Assembly: GCA_031769625.1 (NCBI GenBank)
Contig: JAUIMM010000484.1
Coordinates: 2,604,001 to 2,668,000, forward strand
Direction: 5' to 3'
From: Taudactylus pleione
Taxonomy: Eukaryota > Chordata > Amphibia > Anura > Myobatrachidae
Length of the DNA: 64,000 nucleotides
A program made the translations under genes and the position numbers. Positions 1 through 11,265 of this stretch are shown piece after piece. Under the pieces are notes generated by a model, which made no database searches, had not been told where the DNA came from, and worked only from the letters and a program-made list of their open reading frames with translations. The stretch's first letter is position 1; each line of letters starts with the position of its first letter.

Positions 1-57
1 AAAAATGCGCTGATTCAAAGCGAGCACTCGCTAGCAGCGAGCGGCTCTGAATCAGGC
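1..57. mobile_element. Truncated end of a multi-hairpin MITE
   Basis: The first bases carry a terminal stem-loop of the same type as the elements at 1123, 15007 and 57529: a CTGATTCA arm, an inner GCGAGCACTCGC-like stem, and a closing TCTGAATCAGGCC end. The rest lies outside the window, so target duplication and length cannot be judged. Confidence 0.6.
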
Positions 58-104
58 CCTGTAACACCTTGGGCCGTAGCCCACTGTGTAAACAAGTACT
101 GTGA

Positions 105-502
105 CAAGGACAATTCCATCTTGCACTACCTTTCATATCTGCCACTGCTGTGTGGCATGTTTCATAGATGTGCTTTAAACTGTGGTGTCTGCGCCGCTGC
201 TCTGTCACTTAGCAACCACTCAGCTCACTGCAAGCTTTGGCCAATAATGGTGAAAACAATACTATAAGCTGTGAGGAGGTCTAAATTGACTGTAAATTAC
301 TGGAAATTAATGTTATTGAGGTTAATAATACTCTAGGAAGAAAAAAAAGCCCAATTTATGTAATTTTAGCTTTTTTTGAAAATTTTTGTAAAAATCCAAA
401 GCCAGTCACCGCAGTTTGGAAAATCCAAATCCAAAGCCGGTTGACATATTAGATCTAGAACTAAATCCAAATCCTTCAAAAATGGTCCAGCGCACATCCC
501 TA
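105..502 (+). mobile_element. hAT element, 3'-terminal relic
   Basis: The stretch resembles the 3' non-coding end of the hAT elements elsewhere in the window. It has an AAGGACAATTCCATCTTGCA block (compare 22560), the CCAAATCCAAA-rich zone, and a terminal GCGCACATCCCTA. There is no coding part. The left side is truncated or too diverged to place. Confidence 0.6.
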
Positions 503-504
503 CA

Positions 505-1119
505 TGTAATATGCATTCTTTGATACATTGAGCAGTTTGTCAATGACACTGCCAGTGTTATGCTGACATAAGAGGATAAGGTTTCCCTGTATACATTATG
601 TATTCCTTATACTAGAGTACATATTAGTGTTCTCCCCAGACGGTCAGACCGGCAAGAAACCCCCTGCCACCCAGCAGCCCCCATCCGCAGGGGTGCCGAG
701 AGGGGGGGTGTGGGTACTGTGTACTGGCGGGGGGCTCGGGTATAGCGCTGACCCCCCTCCCTTTTCTCACTCTCATAGCAGCCCAGCACACAGCATGTGC
801 TGAGCTGCAGTGGGAGACTGCTCATGGCTGCTGAGCAGCAGCCACAGCAGTCTCCTTTGTCTGTGGCTGGGCTGAGGGGCTTACAGCGCCCCCCTCCCCG
901 GTGCACAGCGGTGCTGCAATAGTGATTTTTAATTTTTGCTCAAGGGGCATGGCCACGCCTCCCACGATTAGGCCACGCCCCCTCTGTACCTGGGCCAGCC
1001 AGGGCTCTCTACGGCCCTGCACATCCGGCTCTCCCATCTAAAAACCGCACACCCACCACCACTGCGTGCGTCCCCTACTGTCCGGCACCCTCAACAACAG
1101 GTCCTTGTTGCCGACAAAC
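505..1119. other. Unassigned, partly GC-rich intergenic stretch
   Basis: About 620-1060 is GC-rich and contains short open frames on both strands, but no recognisable protein, splice pattern or terminal repeat was seen. It may be an old unclassified repeat. Confidence 0.4.
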
Positions 1120-1122
1120 ACT

Positions 1123-1594
1123 GGGCCTGATTCAGACCAGGTCGTAAGCTCTGAGCGCTCGTAACCGGGTCAATGGTGGCCCAGAGCGCATGCGCACGAC
1201 GGAGCCGGCTCCGTCGTGCGCTTGCACGAGCCCCGAATAGCGACGGGCGATGTTGAGTGACAGCACGCCCCCTTTGGTGGGCGGGCCGGGGTGGTGGCTG
1301 CCCAGACGGAGGCGTTCCCATGAGAATGCCTACCGTTTGGGGGCGGCCCCACTGACATCACAAGTGATGCCAGTGGGAGAGCTTACAGCTCTGTTTGAGC
1401 CGAAAGCTCTCTGGGGCTTGCGGCCACGAGACCCTACCATAAGGGTCTCGTCGCAAGCCCGATGATCGTGATGGTCTTGACCATCTCGACCATCACCCTG
1501 GCCGCTTGCATTAGCTGTGGGTGGCAAAAAAAAAAAAAGATGCCCTGATTCAGAGCGAGCACTCTGTCAGAGCGTCCGTCTCTGAATCAGGGCC
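1123..1594 (-). mobile_element. Multi-hairpin Harbinger-type MITE, diverged copy
   Basis: The element is flanked by ACT on both sides (1120-1122 and 1595-1597), a 3-bp target duplication. Its ends are GGGCCTGATTCAGA and TCTGAATCAGGGCC. The interior follows the same order of blocks as the copy at 57529: the ACGACGGAG hairpin, the GCACGCCCCCTTT block, the GACATCAC/GTGATG block and the GACCATC block. Many stems now have mismatches, so this is an older copy. A poly-A run at about 1525-1538 lies next to the right terminal hairpin. It has no credible coding capacity. Confidence 0.85.
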
Positions 1595-1597
1595 ACT

Positions 1598-2450
1598 GTA
1601 TGGATGCCGGACACAGCCCCTGATGGGAAGATCATGTGACTGTGATGTCGGAGCAGCTCGGCCGTGTCATAGTGCAGGGCGGCATCACACTGGAGGGCAG
1701 AGATCTCTTCCCCTTGGTGGAAGGTGGGGAGGTAGGCTGAAGATTTGCCTTTGACAAGAAACCATGCACTAGCCCAGCACGCCACAACTCTCAAACACTT
1801 GAATCCCATGTGAAAACATCATCCCACAAACAAAATCTAGATGAATTCTCTTGCGTATTAATCCATTCACTTCCCATTTAATGAGAACAAATGGCATATG
1901 CTCTGTGAGGTGCAGTTTTACTTAATCCTAAATAATCCCTTGTACAGTTCCTTACATATATGTAAATTAGATTTATAACAAGGGGCAGATTAGGAATTCA
2001 CAGTGGCCCTCAAAAATAATGTTTTCAGTAGGCGGACTAAAATAAACCGGAAAAGGGCCCCCTGGTGTAAGTCCTGCCATTCATCGTGTGGGAATTGGCC
2101 ATCCTCCAACCACTTCACCTTCACATACTAAACTATTGCATGTGGCTCCCCCTTAGATTAGGGTGAAGTACAGTACAGTAGAACATTCTCCTTGACCGAG
2201 TGCACAAGACAGTCCCACAAGAGTGAGAAAAGGGATAGATACTATTGACCTCCTGGAAAGCAGAGCAACTAATAAACTAGCTACAATATGAAATCAATAG
2301 CATTCACATTTAACAAATAGGCTTATATCTTCTAATCACCCCAAACATTACGTTATCAGCAAGCACATTACATCAATAAATACCCACCACATACACAGTT
2401 AAAAATCAGCAATATCCCAAATTACACCAATACTCCCTATACTCCAAATT
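1598..2450. other. Unassigned intergenic sequence
   Basis: No gene, element boundary or structured repeat was recognised. From about 2340 the sequence becomes rich in short AATATCCCAAATTACA-like motifs that lead into the adjacent minisatellite. Confidence 0.4.
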
Positions 2451-3770
2451 ACACAATATGCTCCCTCATATAACAACACTATTCCTCGGCCCTTCCAAAT
2501 TACAGCAATACACTCCCTCATATAACTGCACTTTTCCTCAGCCCTTCCAAATTACAGCAATATGCTCCCTCATATAACAGCACTATTCCTCGGCCCTTCC
2601 AAATTACAGCAATACACTCCCTCATATAACAGCACTATTCCTCAGCCCTTCCAAATTACAGCAATACTTTCCCTCATATAACAGCACTATTCCTCAGCCC
2701 TTCCAAATTACAGCAATACGCTCCCTCATATAACAGCACTATTCCTCAGCCCTTCCAAATTACAGCAATATGCTCCCTCATATAACAGCACTATTCCTCA
2801 GCCCTTCCAAATTACAGCAATACGCTCCCTCATATAACAGCACTATTCCTCAGCCCTTCCAAATTACAGCAATACTTTCCCTCATATAACAGCACTGTTC
2901 CTCAGCCCTTCCAAATTACAACAATACACTCCCTCATATAACAGCACTATTCCTCAGCCCTTCCAAATTACAGCAATACACTCCCTCATATAACAGCACT
3001 ATTCCTCAGCCCTTCCAAATTACAGCAATACTTTCCCTCATATAACAGCACTATTCCTCGGCCCTTCCAAATTACAGCAATACACTCCCTCATATAACAG
3101 CACTATTCCTCAGCCCTTCCAAATTACAGCAATACTTTCCCTCATATAACAGCACTATTCCTCAGCCCTTCCAAATTACAGCAATACGCTCCCTCATATA
3201 ACAGCACTATTCCTCAGCCCTTCCAAATTACAGCAATACGCTCCCTCATATAACAGCACTATTCCTCAGCCCTTCCAAATTACAGCAATATGCTCCCTCA
3301 TATAACAGCACTATTCCTCAGCCCTTCCAAATTACAGCAATACTTTCCCTCATATAACAGCACTGTTCCTCAGCCCTTCCAAATTACAGCAATACTTTCC
3401 CTCATATAACAGCACTGTTCCTCAGCCCTTCCAAATTACGGCAATACTTTCCCTCATATAACAGCACCGTTCCTCAGCCCTTCCAAATTACAGCAATACT
3501 TTCCCTCATATAACAGCACTATTCCTCAGCCCTTCCAAATTACAGCAATACTTTCCCTCATATAACAACACTATTCCTCAGCCCTTCCAAATTACAGCAA
3601 TACGCTCCCTCATATACCAGCTCTATTTCTCAGCCCTTTCAAATTACAGCAATACGCTCCCACATATAACAACACTATTCCTCAGCCCTTCCAAATTACA
3701 GCAATACGCTCCCTCATATATCAACACTATTCCTCAGCCCTTCCAAATTAAAGCAATACTCCTTTCCCCT
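2451..3770. repeat. 52-bp minisatellite, about 25 copies
   Basis: Units contain CTCCCTCATATAACAGCACT followed by ATTCCTCAGCCCTTCCAAAT. Spacing of the CCCTTCCAAATTACAGCAAT motif is 52 bp through most of the block. Copies differ at a few recurrent sites (CGCTCCC, CACTCCC or CTTTCCC), which gives a patterned variant map. Both edges grade into degenerate units. Confidence 0.95.
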
Positions 3771-4183
3771 TCACATTACAATACTGCCCCCCACATAGCA
3801 GCAATCCCGCCATCACAGCAACAAAACGACCATTATCTCTCTACTATAGTGTGGGCCACACTATAGCAATACCACTACCACACCTACATTAAAATATAAC
3901 AATAGCAAATAGTAGTAATAATAGTAATAATAATGTAAGGGAGGTATTTCAATACTAAAAGAGCATCAGATGGGGAGAGGGAGGCGATAGCAGGAAAGAG
4001 AGGGACAGATCAGCCCTGGACTCATCCGGGCAGCACTATTAATAAGGTGACTGTTCCCAATCATGTCAGTTCATTAAAGAAAATAATATAAAATGCTGAA
4101 ACAAAGCCTTAGATGGCCCCATATCTGGTCAGCCTGTCTGGAAAATTCCTTTTGAGTCTTATGGACAATATACCCCTAGGGGT
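3771..4183. other. Unassigned intergenic sequence
   Basis: Degenerate remnants of the minisatellite are followed by an ATAGTAATAATAATAATG microsatellite-like tract near 3910 and ordinary sequence. No gene was seen. Confidence 0.4.
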
Positions 4184-4597
4184 ATCTATAATAGAGATGT
4201 GCGCCGACCCCCGTGTTTTGGTTTTGCATCTGGATCTCCCCTAGTTTTGGATCTGGATTGGCTTTGCCAAAACCACACCTCCGTGTTTTGTTTTCGTGTT
4301 TTGTTTTTGGATCTGGATTTTTCCTTAAAAAAATAAAAAAAACAGCTAAAATCACATAAAATTGGCCTTTTTTTGTTCCTACAGTCTTAATAACCTCAAT
4401 AACATTTATTTCCACTCGTTTCCAGTCAATTTTGACCACCTCACAGCTCAAAATATTGATTTTTTTTCATCTAGTTATAGGGCCAAAAGGTTGCATCCAG
4501 CTTGCTGAATCAAAACTGATTGAAATAGTTATTAATAGAGTTGAGGACTGTGCAAAGATGATGGTTGGTATACCCTTGAGGATTGAAGAATTGATAG

Positions 4598-5135
4598 TTG
4601 GTGCAGACCCTGGCTGTAAAATTGATAATAAATTAAACAAAAATTAATTGGTGCAGCCCTGGGCTGAATAATTAATAATAATTTCAATAAAAAAGTAAAA
4701 AACTATTAATTGGGTGCAGCCCTTGGCTGAATAATTAATAAAAATAAATTAATTTGTGCAGCCACTGGCTGTAAAATTGATAATAAATTAATTAAAAAAC
4801 AATTCATTGGGTGCAGCCCCTGGCTGAATAATTAAGAAGAAATTCATTGGTGCAGCCCCTGGCTGTTATATTGATAATAAATTAATTAAAAACAATTCAT
4901 TGGGTGCAGCCCCTGGCTGTAAAATTGATAATAAAGTAATTAAAAAACAAGTCATTGGGTGCAGCCCCTGGCTGAATAATTAATAAAAAGAAATTCATTG
5001 GTGCAGCCCCTGGCTGTTAAATTGATAATACGTTAATTAAAAACAATTCATTGGGTGCAGCCCCTGGCTGAATAATTAATAAAAAGCAATTCATTGGTAC
5101 AGCCCCTGGCTGTTAAATTGTTAATAAATTAATTT
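4598..5135. repeat. Tandem repeat in the 3' region of hAT copy 1
   Basis: About eleven units each contain GTGCAGCCCCTGGCTG. They alternate between two spacer types, GAATAATTAATAAAAA and TTAAATTGATAATAAATTAA, giving a roughly 100-bp higher-order dimer. The array lies between the transposase 3' end and the transposon terminus and is not seen in the other hAT copies here. Confidence 0.85.
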
Positions 5136-5283
5136 AAAAATAAATAATTGGTTCCTAAACCAACCATAACATTAATTTAAAATGTCAGGCAGCAATGCCC
5201 CAATCAGCACATAATGGAATGGTAAAAGGTGCAAGATAGAATAGTCCTTGGGTTATGTTGTATACACAACAGGACAGTTTAAC

Positions 5284-5337
5284 AAACCAATCATTTCAGA
5301 GACAAGGACTGCCAATTGTGGCTGAAATGATTGGTTT
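5284..5337. other. Conserved 3' hairpin of the hAT family (copy 1)
   Basis: The arms AAACCAATCATTTCA (5284-5298) and TGAAATGATTGGTTT (5323-5337) form a perfect 15-bp stem with a 24-nt loop. The same arms occur in the same position in the three other hAT elements of this window. Confidence 0.8.
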
Positions 5338-5570
5338 CCTTGGACCCCCATAAAACAAGCTGCCAATGTGCATTGCACATGGAATTGAAAATGATCCCAT
5401 ACACAAACTGGCTTTACATTACAAGTTGTCGTCATTCTCGTCCTCGTCATGCCCATCAGTGTGTACATCCTCTTCTTCACACAATATTAATTTGTCCCCG
5501 CTGGATTTCACCATAGGTGCCTCTGTCATGTTTTGATGTGATTGTTGGTAGAGGCCTTCCTAATGGAATT

Positions 5571-8216
5571 TGTAATTCATTTTAATGAACACCATCTTTT
5601 CCACATTTTGAGGAAGTAACCTCCTACGCCGATCTCTGACAAGGTTGCCAGCTGCACTGAAAACTCTTTCAGAGTACACAATTTGAGGGTGGGCAACTTA
5701 AGTAATGCAAAGCCAGTTTGTGTATGGGCCTCCAAATTGCCTCTTTTTCCTGCCAGTACTCAAAGGGACTGGCTGACATGCCTATTAGGATGTTATCTCT
5801 GAAATAGTCCTCCACCATTCTGTGAATGGAGACCGTATCACACATAGTCATGGTAGAAGACATGTCACTAGTAGGCAGTTCTCTCAGGCCCGACCAGATG
5901 TCATTTTTTGGTGACTGATCTGCATGACCAGCAGGCATTCTGTAAGGAAAATTGAGTCTTTTCCTGGCAGCTGCAGTAACTGGAGGAGGAGATGATGGTG
6001 TTTCACGTGCGGCTGCAGCTGACAATTTTTTTTTACCAACATCTCTTTGCACAGTTTTAGATTTTTGTCTGTTGGAAAAAACTCACATGGTAGGACTTAA
6101 ACATAGGTTCCAGAAAGGTTGCCAAAATATATTTAGATTTCAATAGATTGATGACTCTTGCATCCTGGTGAAATGAATCTAGGGCTTGATCCACCAGTCC
6201 GACATACTTTGCGCAATTGCTCCGTTTCATCTCCTCCTTCAGTTTCTCCAGCTGTTTTTGCAAAAGTCTGATGAGGGGAATGACCTGAGTCAAGCTGGCA
6301 GTGTCTGAACTAACTTCAATTATTCTCCACTGCGCTTGAGTAAGGTGCATTCCCCCTCCATGGCCTATGTCATAGTCCGTTGTATAGGCCTGGACGGCCT
6401 TTTGCTGTTCCTCCATCTGCTGAAGCATATAGAGGGTAGAATTCTACCAAGTTACTACCTCTTGCTTCAGTTGATAGAAAGGCAAATTTAACAGTACCTG
6501 CTGGTCATGCAATCTTCGACAAGCGGTCGCCGAATCTGTAAAATGTCTGGATATTTTGCAGGCCACTGAGAGCATCTCCTGCACGACCTTGTCAGTTTTT
6601 AAAAAAATGTTGCACCACCAAATTAATTGTGTGAGCAAAACATGGGACGCGTTGGAATTCGCCCACATGTTGCTCTCACAATATTGCTGGCATTGTCCGA
6701 AATCACAAATCCCAAGGAGAGTCCAAGTGGGGTAAGCCATTTAGCAATGATTTCCCTGAGTTTTTCTAAGAGGTTCTCAACTGTATGCCTCTTAGTGAAA
6801 CCAGTTCTACAAAGAGTGTCTGCCTCTGTATCAGCTGTCTTTTGGTAGATGTTGCTGTTGCTGTTGTAGGCAATACACTTACCCAGTGGGCTGTCACAGT
6901 CATGTAATCCTTAGTTTGCCCTGTCCCACTTGTCCACATATCAGTGGCCAAGTGGACAGTGGGTACAACGGCATTTCTGAGGACATTAATAAGGTTTTTT
7001 TTAATGTCCTTGTACAATTTGGAATTGCTCTTCTAGCGAAGTGGAATCTAGAAGGAATCTGGTAGTGAGGAAACAGGACCTGAATTAACTGTTGAAAACC
7101 CACTGCAGTAATGGCAGATACTGGATGCACATCTAATACCAGCATAGCTGTTATGGCGTCAGTAATCCGCTGAGCAACTGTGTGATTGCTGTCATACTTG
7201 TTTGCCCTTGCAAATGATTGTTTGACAGTTAATTGTTTTTTGGAGGATACGCTACAAGTAGTCTTCCTCCTGGTCCCTTTCTGGGATGAAGATCCACTGA
7301 CAGCAACAGCAGCAGTAACAGGCGTAGTCATCAAGGATCCTTCTGAGGAGTCACAGATAGGAGAGGAGTCAATCATGCTTCGAATAACAACATTGGATGC
7401 AGCAGGACTACTCCCGATGACGAATGAGGATGTTGATGATGCAGATGTTGGTGTTGGAGATCGAAGGCACTTGGATCTCACATAGAGGGAGCAGTTAGGT
7501 GACACTGGACTTGTTACGTTTTGAGTTTTGGAACTTTGCGATGTACACTTTGATATTTGATGAATGCGCTTCAAGTGACAAGGGGAGGTTCCTAGATGGT
7601 TTAGATCCCTCCCTCTACTCACTCTTGCATGGCAACGGGCATATATGGCTTGACAACTGTTGTCCGGATCAGGGTGGAAATAATTCTACACGTGAGAAGT
7701 GGATTTTTTTGTCTTTTGACCCGGCATGACAACAATGGGCTTTGGCTTTTTCAATCCATGGGCAACAGCTGTTGCCTTACTTACACAAAGGACATCCTCG
7801 ACATCAACATCCTCATCACCAACATCTTCATCATCAACATCCTCATCATCCTTATCGCCTTCAACTACTAGAATATCCTCCTCCTCCATGTGCAATTCCA
7901 CAGAAGCATCAGCAATGACTACGTCTGCAAGATGTTGACTGCCCTTCCCCACATTTACAGAGGGCACACAAATGTTGGAACTTGGAGGATCCTCCAGTAC
8001 ACTAGTATTTAGGTCTGGCTCACACATGGCAACCGCGGACACACTTGCACTCTCCTCGGGGATTTGTGATTTCGATTTCTCAGGGCACACAGTTGTTTTT
8101 TCTGAAAGGCTATCAGAATCAGCAGTCTTCCTAAAGAAAGTCCAAGGCCTTATCCTTTCCTTGCTACTTTGTGTAGTGAAGGGCATATTGGCAATGTTTT
8201 GTTTATCTAAAGGCAA
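5571..8216 (-). pseudogene. hAT transposase, ZBED-like, broken
   Basis: Read leftward, this is a BED zinc-finger hAT transposase that would bind the transposon ends and cut DNA. The N-terminal part (8216 to 7689) has an acidic EDVDDEDVGDED stretch and ends at a TAG (7686-7688) where sister copies have the tryptophan preceding YF.P.PDN. The same frame then continues to 6900. The finger region keeps SRGRDLNHLGTS, but one cysteine seen in the copy at 23679 is tyrosine here. Further pieces in shifted frames (6766-7017, 6444-6740, 6057-6428, 5669-6052) cover the catalytic region. The C-terminal hAT dimerisation motif ERVFSAAGNLV is followed by RDRRRRLLPQNVEKM, encoded at about 5571-5690. There are multiple stops and frameshifts, so no functional product is expected. 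Confidence 0.88.
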
Positions 8217-8404
8217 CTTGCCTTTTGATTTTTTTTTCTTTACTTCTGTAAAAGTAGCTCTACCATATCAATGGCGTGACAAGCCTCGGGGCATGGGCCT
8301 TCATAGAGGACGAGGAAGTTGACGGCCTTGCACTGCTGGCGGCAGCTACAACATGTGGTTCTTGGCCTTGCTCTCTTGTCACGTGACATATTTTCTGCTT
8401 TCTT

Positions 8405-8640
8405 GAAGCAGTTGCGTTGCGTTGCCGACTTGATAGATCTTGTGCGGCTAAGCCTAACACGCACAGACAATTATTTATTATTAGAAAAAAAAAGACAAGT
8501 TTTTTTATTTTTTCTGCTCCAGAACTTTGGACTGGAGTCGGGCAGCACTAGCTTGCGTTGCCGACTTGCTGTATTTTGTGCGGTTAAGCCTAACACGCAC
8601 AGAGACAAATATATATTACATACAAAAAAAAACTTTATTT
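8405..8640. repeat. Duplicated leader segment in hAT copy 1
   Basis: Two copies of about 120-145 bp share GTTGCCGACTTG, GTGCGGCTAAGCCTAACACG and a poly-A plus T-rich end. They sit upstream of the transposase start, the same place where the other hAT copies carry their roughly 160-bp arrays. Confidence 0.7.
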
Positions 8641-8654
8641 GGGTCCAGAATTTG

Positions 8655-8840
8655 TGCCCAGATGGACGCAGCAGACAGCACAAGCCAGATGGATCAGCAC
8701 CAGCCCAGATGGATCAGCAACAGCCCAGATGGACACAGCAGACAACACAGCACCAGCCCTGATGGATAAGCAGCAACACCCCAGATGGACACAGTAGACA
8801 GCACAACACAACACCAGCCTAGAATGGATCAGCAGCACCA
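8655..8840. repeat. Short minisatellite in hAT copy 1 leader
   Basis: Roughly 20-bp imperfect units contain CAGATGGATCAGCA or CAGATGGACACAGCAGACA, repeated about eight times between the TATA box and the transposase start. Confidence 0.75.
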
Positions 8841-8917
8841 GCACCTCTCCCCAGCCCTACACTACCCACCCTCCCTGTTCAGTCTGCACAGCCGGAGTGA
8901 AATGGCGCCCTCCGAGT

Positions 8918-8931
8918 CCCTTATATATAGA
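8918..8931 (-). promoter_or_regulatory. TATA box of hAT copy 1 transposase
   Basis: CTATATATAAGG reads on the minus strand about 165 bp inside the right terminus. The equivalent position in the other hAT copies also has TATATAAGG, followed by a GGCGCCATTT initiator-like zone. Confidence 0.6.
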
Positions 8932-9101
8932 GAAGAGACAAAAGCTTGCGAGCCGCGAGATTTCATCTCTATAGTTTGGCCTCGATTTGGAGATCCGAGT
9001 TGGCAGGAACAATCCGAGCCCGCTTGGGTCCGACTCGGATCTCCTTAGTTCGGGTGGGTTCGGATCTCTTAGATCTGAATCCGCTCATCTCTAATCTATA
9101 G

Positions 9102-9504
9102 TAGATGCAGGGTGTGCAGTGCGCCATGGGCTCTGAGTCAGGGTGGGCCAGTGCTACCCGTTCTGCACCCATTCTTGTCATCCACACCATGTGTATGGTG
9201 AATTCTTCAGAGCTATGACTCCAGTGCCATATTTCCAAAGAAATCACCACAAGTATCGAGACTGTACATAAGGTAGCTACTGCCCTGGTAGTGTTCCTGA
9301 GTCTTGGTCACCTTCTGCGCATGTGCCTTATATTCAGGTTCAACAGGGCCTACTCCTTTGCACACAGGCCCTCTCATGCCTTAAAATGCTATGGATCATA
9401 GTCTTAGTCATCTGCTGCGCAATTACCATATCTCTTCAACGCATATGCCATATTTTCAGGTGGGAATGGGCCCACATTTTTGCACACAAGTCCCTCATGT
9501 CTGG
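9102..9504. other. Unassigned sequence with a partial local duplication
   Basis: Two segments, about 9298-9390 and 9400-9505, share AGTCTTGGTCA/AGTCTTAGTCA, TGCGCA, GCATATGCCATATTTTCAGG-like text and TTGCACACA, suggesting an old tandem duplication. No gene was seen. Confidence 0.45.
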
Positions 9505-9990
9505 AAAACAGTCGGGAAGCCAGCGGACGCAATGCAGACCGCCGGCTTCCCGACTGCTGAATCCCGGCAAGGGTTAAATGACAGGCGTCAAAATCTCGAC
9601 GCCTGTCATTTTACCTACGCCGGGAGACCGGTGCCCGGCATCGCGATCGAAGGGATGCCAGGAGGGGACTTAGGGTTAGGCACCCCCCGGGAGGGGACTT
9701 AGGGTTAGGCAGCCCCCGGGAGGTTAGGGTCAGGCTAGGGGAAGGGGGGGTTAGGATTAGGCACCCCCCGGGGGACTTAGGTGTAGGCGGCGGGGAAGGG
9801 GGGGTTAGGTTTAGGCACTTAGAGGGTAGATTAGGGTTAGGCACTTGGGGGGAGATTAGGTTTAGGCACCCCTAAGGAAGGGTTAAGGGGTAGAATAGGT
9901 TTATACTTACCTTCCGATGTTCGGGATTTCCACCTGTGTCGGGCTGCCGCTGACCGGATTTGAACCGCTGGCCATACTGATTCCCTTAAA
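9505..9990 (+). mobile_element. MITE-like element with hairpin and TTAGG-rich minisatellite
   Basis: The left part holds two strong hairpins: CAGTCGGGAAGCC with GGCTTCCCGACTG (9507-9554) and ATGACAGGCGTC with GACGCCTGTCAT. The core, 9660-9900, is an imperfect minisatellite of GGGGACTTAGGGTTAGGCACC. The right part (TCGGGATTTCCACC, CCGGATTTGAACC) matches the segment near 13350. The ends are therefore only approximate. Confidence 0.6.
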
Positions 9991-10568
9991 ACACCCCGAT
10001 GGAAATATTTAATTAAAATACAAAACAAGGTTTATGAATGTGTGAGATTGTGGTTTCATTTGTAACTGGTGTACTTATTCTTGCTACTGTAGTGTAAAAG
10101 ATGGGATGCCAGATCCCAGACTTATGGAGTATTTTTATCTTTTTTCATTATTCTTGGTCTGCTCTTTTGATGAAAGTATGCATTTTTATAACTAGTCACT
10201 TCAAAGTGTCACCTGAGTACAAAGTGTCACTCATGTCAAAGCTCTAAAACTAGGCTGTTATAGAAATCTGGCGGCTGTGTTAACACTCAAAGGTAACCAC
10301 AGAAACATTACATATTTTTCTTTTCCAGATTCAACCACTAGTTATTTGTATTGCTCTTCAAACGAATTAATGTGCTATGTGAATAGCAAATATTGTCTAA
10401 ATGAACAATTGCACTTTCAGTGCCAGGGAGTTTATTAAGGTCTTTAAATAAGTGCAGAAAAATTGTATATTGGTAACCAATGGAAACACTGAGTTGTATG
10501 TCAGCTTGTTTGATAAATAGCTTTTCTCATGGCTTGGGTAATGATATAGGCAACATATATACTATTTA
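9991..10568. other. Unassigned AT-rich intergenic sequence
   Basis: No coding, RNA or element signal was recognised. Confidence 0.4.
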
Positions 10569-10840
10569 CAGCACAGGTTCTCAAACTTGGTCCTCAGGAC
10601 CCCAAACAGTACATGTTTTCCAGGTCTCCTCACACAGTGGTTCTCAAACTCGGTCCTCAGGACCCCACACAAGTCACGTTTTCCAGGTCACCTAGCAGGT
10701 GCCCAGGTGAGTTCATTACTCACTGACACATTTTAAAAGAGCAACAGGTGGAGATAATTATTTCACTTGTGATTCTGTGTGACCTGCAAAACATGGGTGC
10801 CATTGGGCACTTGCAGGGATGCCACGGGTTGGTGATCCAG
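10569..10840 (+). mobile_element. hAT (Charlie-type) MITE fragments
   Basis: Two copies of a CAGTGGTTCTCAAACTCGGT-type terminus stand in tandem at 10571 and 10635, each followed by CCTCAGGACCCCA. A CAGGTCACCTAGCAGGTG block matches the complement of the complete MITE at 13605. The right end is eroded. Confidence 0.6.
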
Positions 10841-11263
10841 GACCAAATTAAATTATTTATGGTCAATGTGATAGGCAAACCCAGTACTGGTGACTGCCAA
10901 TCATAAAATATGTGGACAAACACAAGCACAACCCTGTACACCACTACATAACAGAACCTAAATTTACTAAATGTAATCATTTCTCAATAAGTAACTTTGT
11001 CCTAGGGGTGTCATGAAAAAAATATTTAATGGTAATTTTATTTTCACAATATCAGGAATTCATTTCAGGATAATTTTAACCGCTTAATGACTAGAAGGTT
11101 TTTGCCCTTATTCTTTAGCATTTCCAAGTGAATTTATGTTGCTTTTGGATAAGATATGGCTTATTGGATATACAGCGTGTTGTACTTTTAAAAAATTTGT
11201 TAGATGCCTGAAATTACTGTAGTCCCTGATATTGGTCCCAAAATGTTGCCAGAAGTATATTAT
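10841..11263. other. Unassigned AT-rich intergenic sequence
   Basis: No supported feature lies here. The next element begins at a TA dinucleotide at 11264. Confidence 0.4.
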
Positions 11264-11265
11264 GT

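Larger units (their letters stand above)
4192..9093 (-). mobile_element. hAT transposon (copy 1), decayed but complete
   Basis: The ends are TAGAGATGTGCG on the left and the complement of TAGAGATGAGCGG on the right. They are flanked by ATCTATAA (4184-4191) and ATCTATAG (9094-9101), an 8-bp target duplication with one mismatch, as expected for hAT. Inside, on the minus strand, are a TATA box near the right end, a leader with tandem repeats, a broken transposase reading leftward, a conserved hairpin, and an 11-unit repeat next to the left end. The transposase carries several stops, so the copy is not autonomous. Confidence 0.93.
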
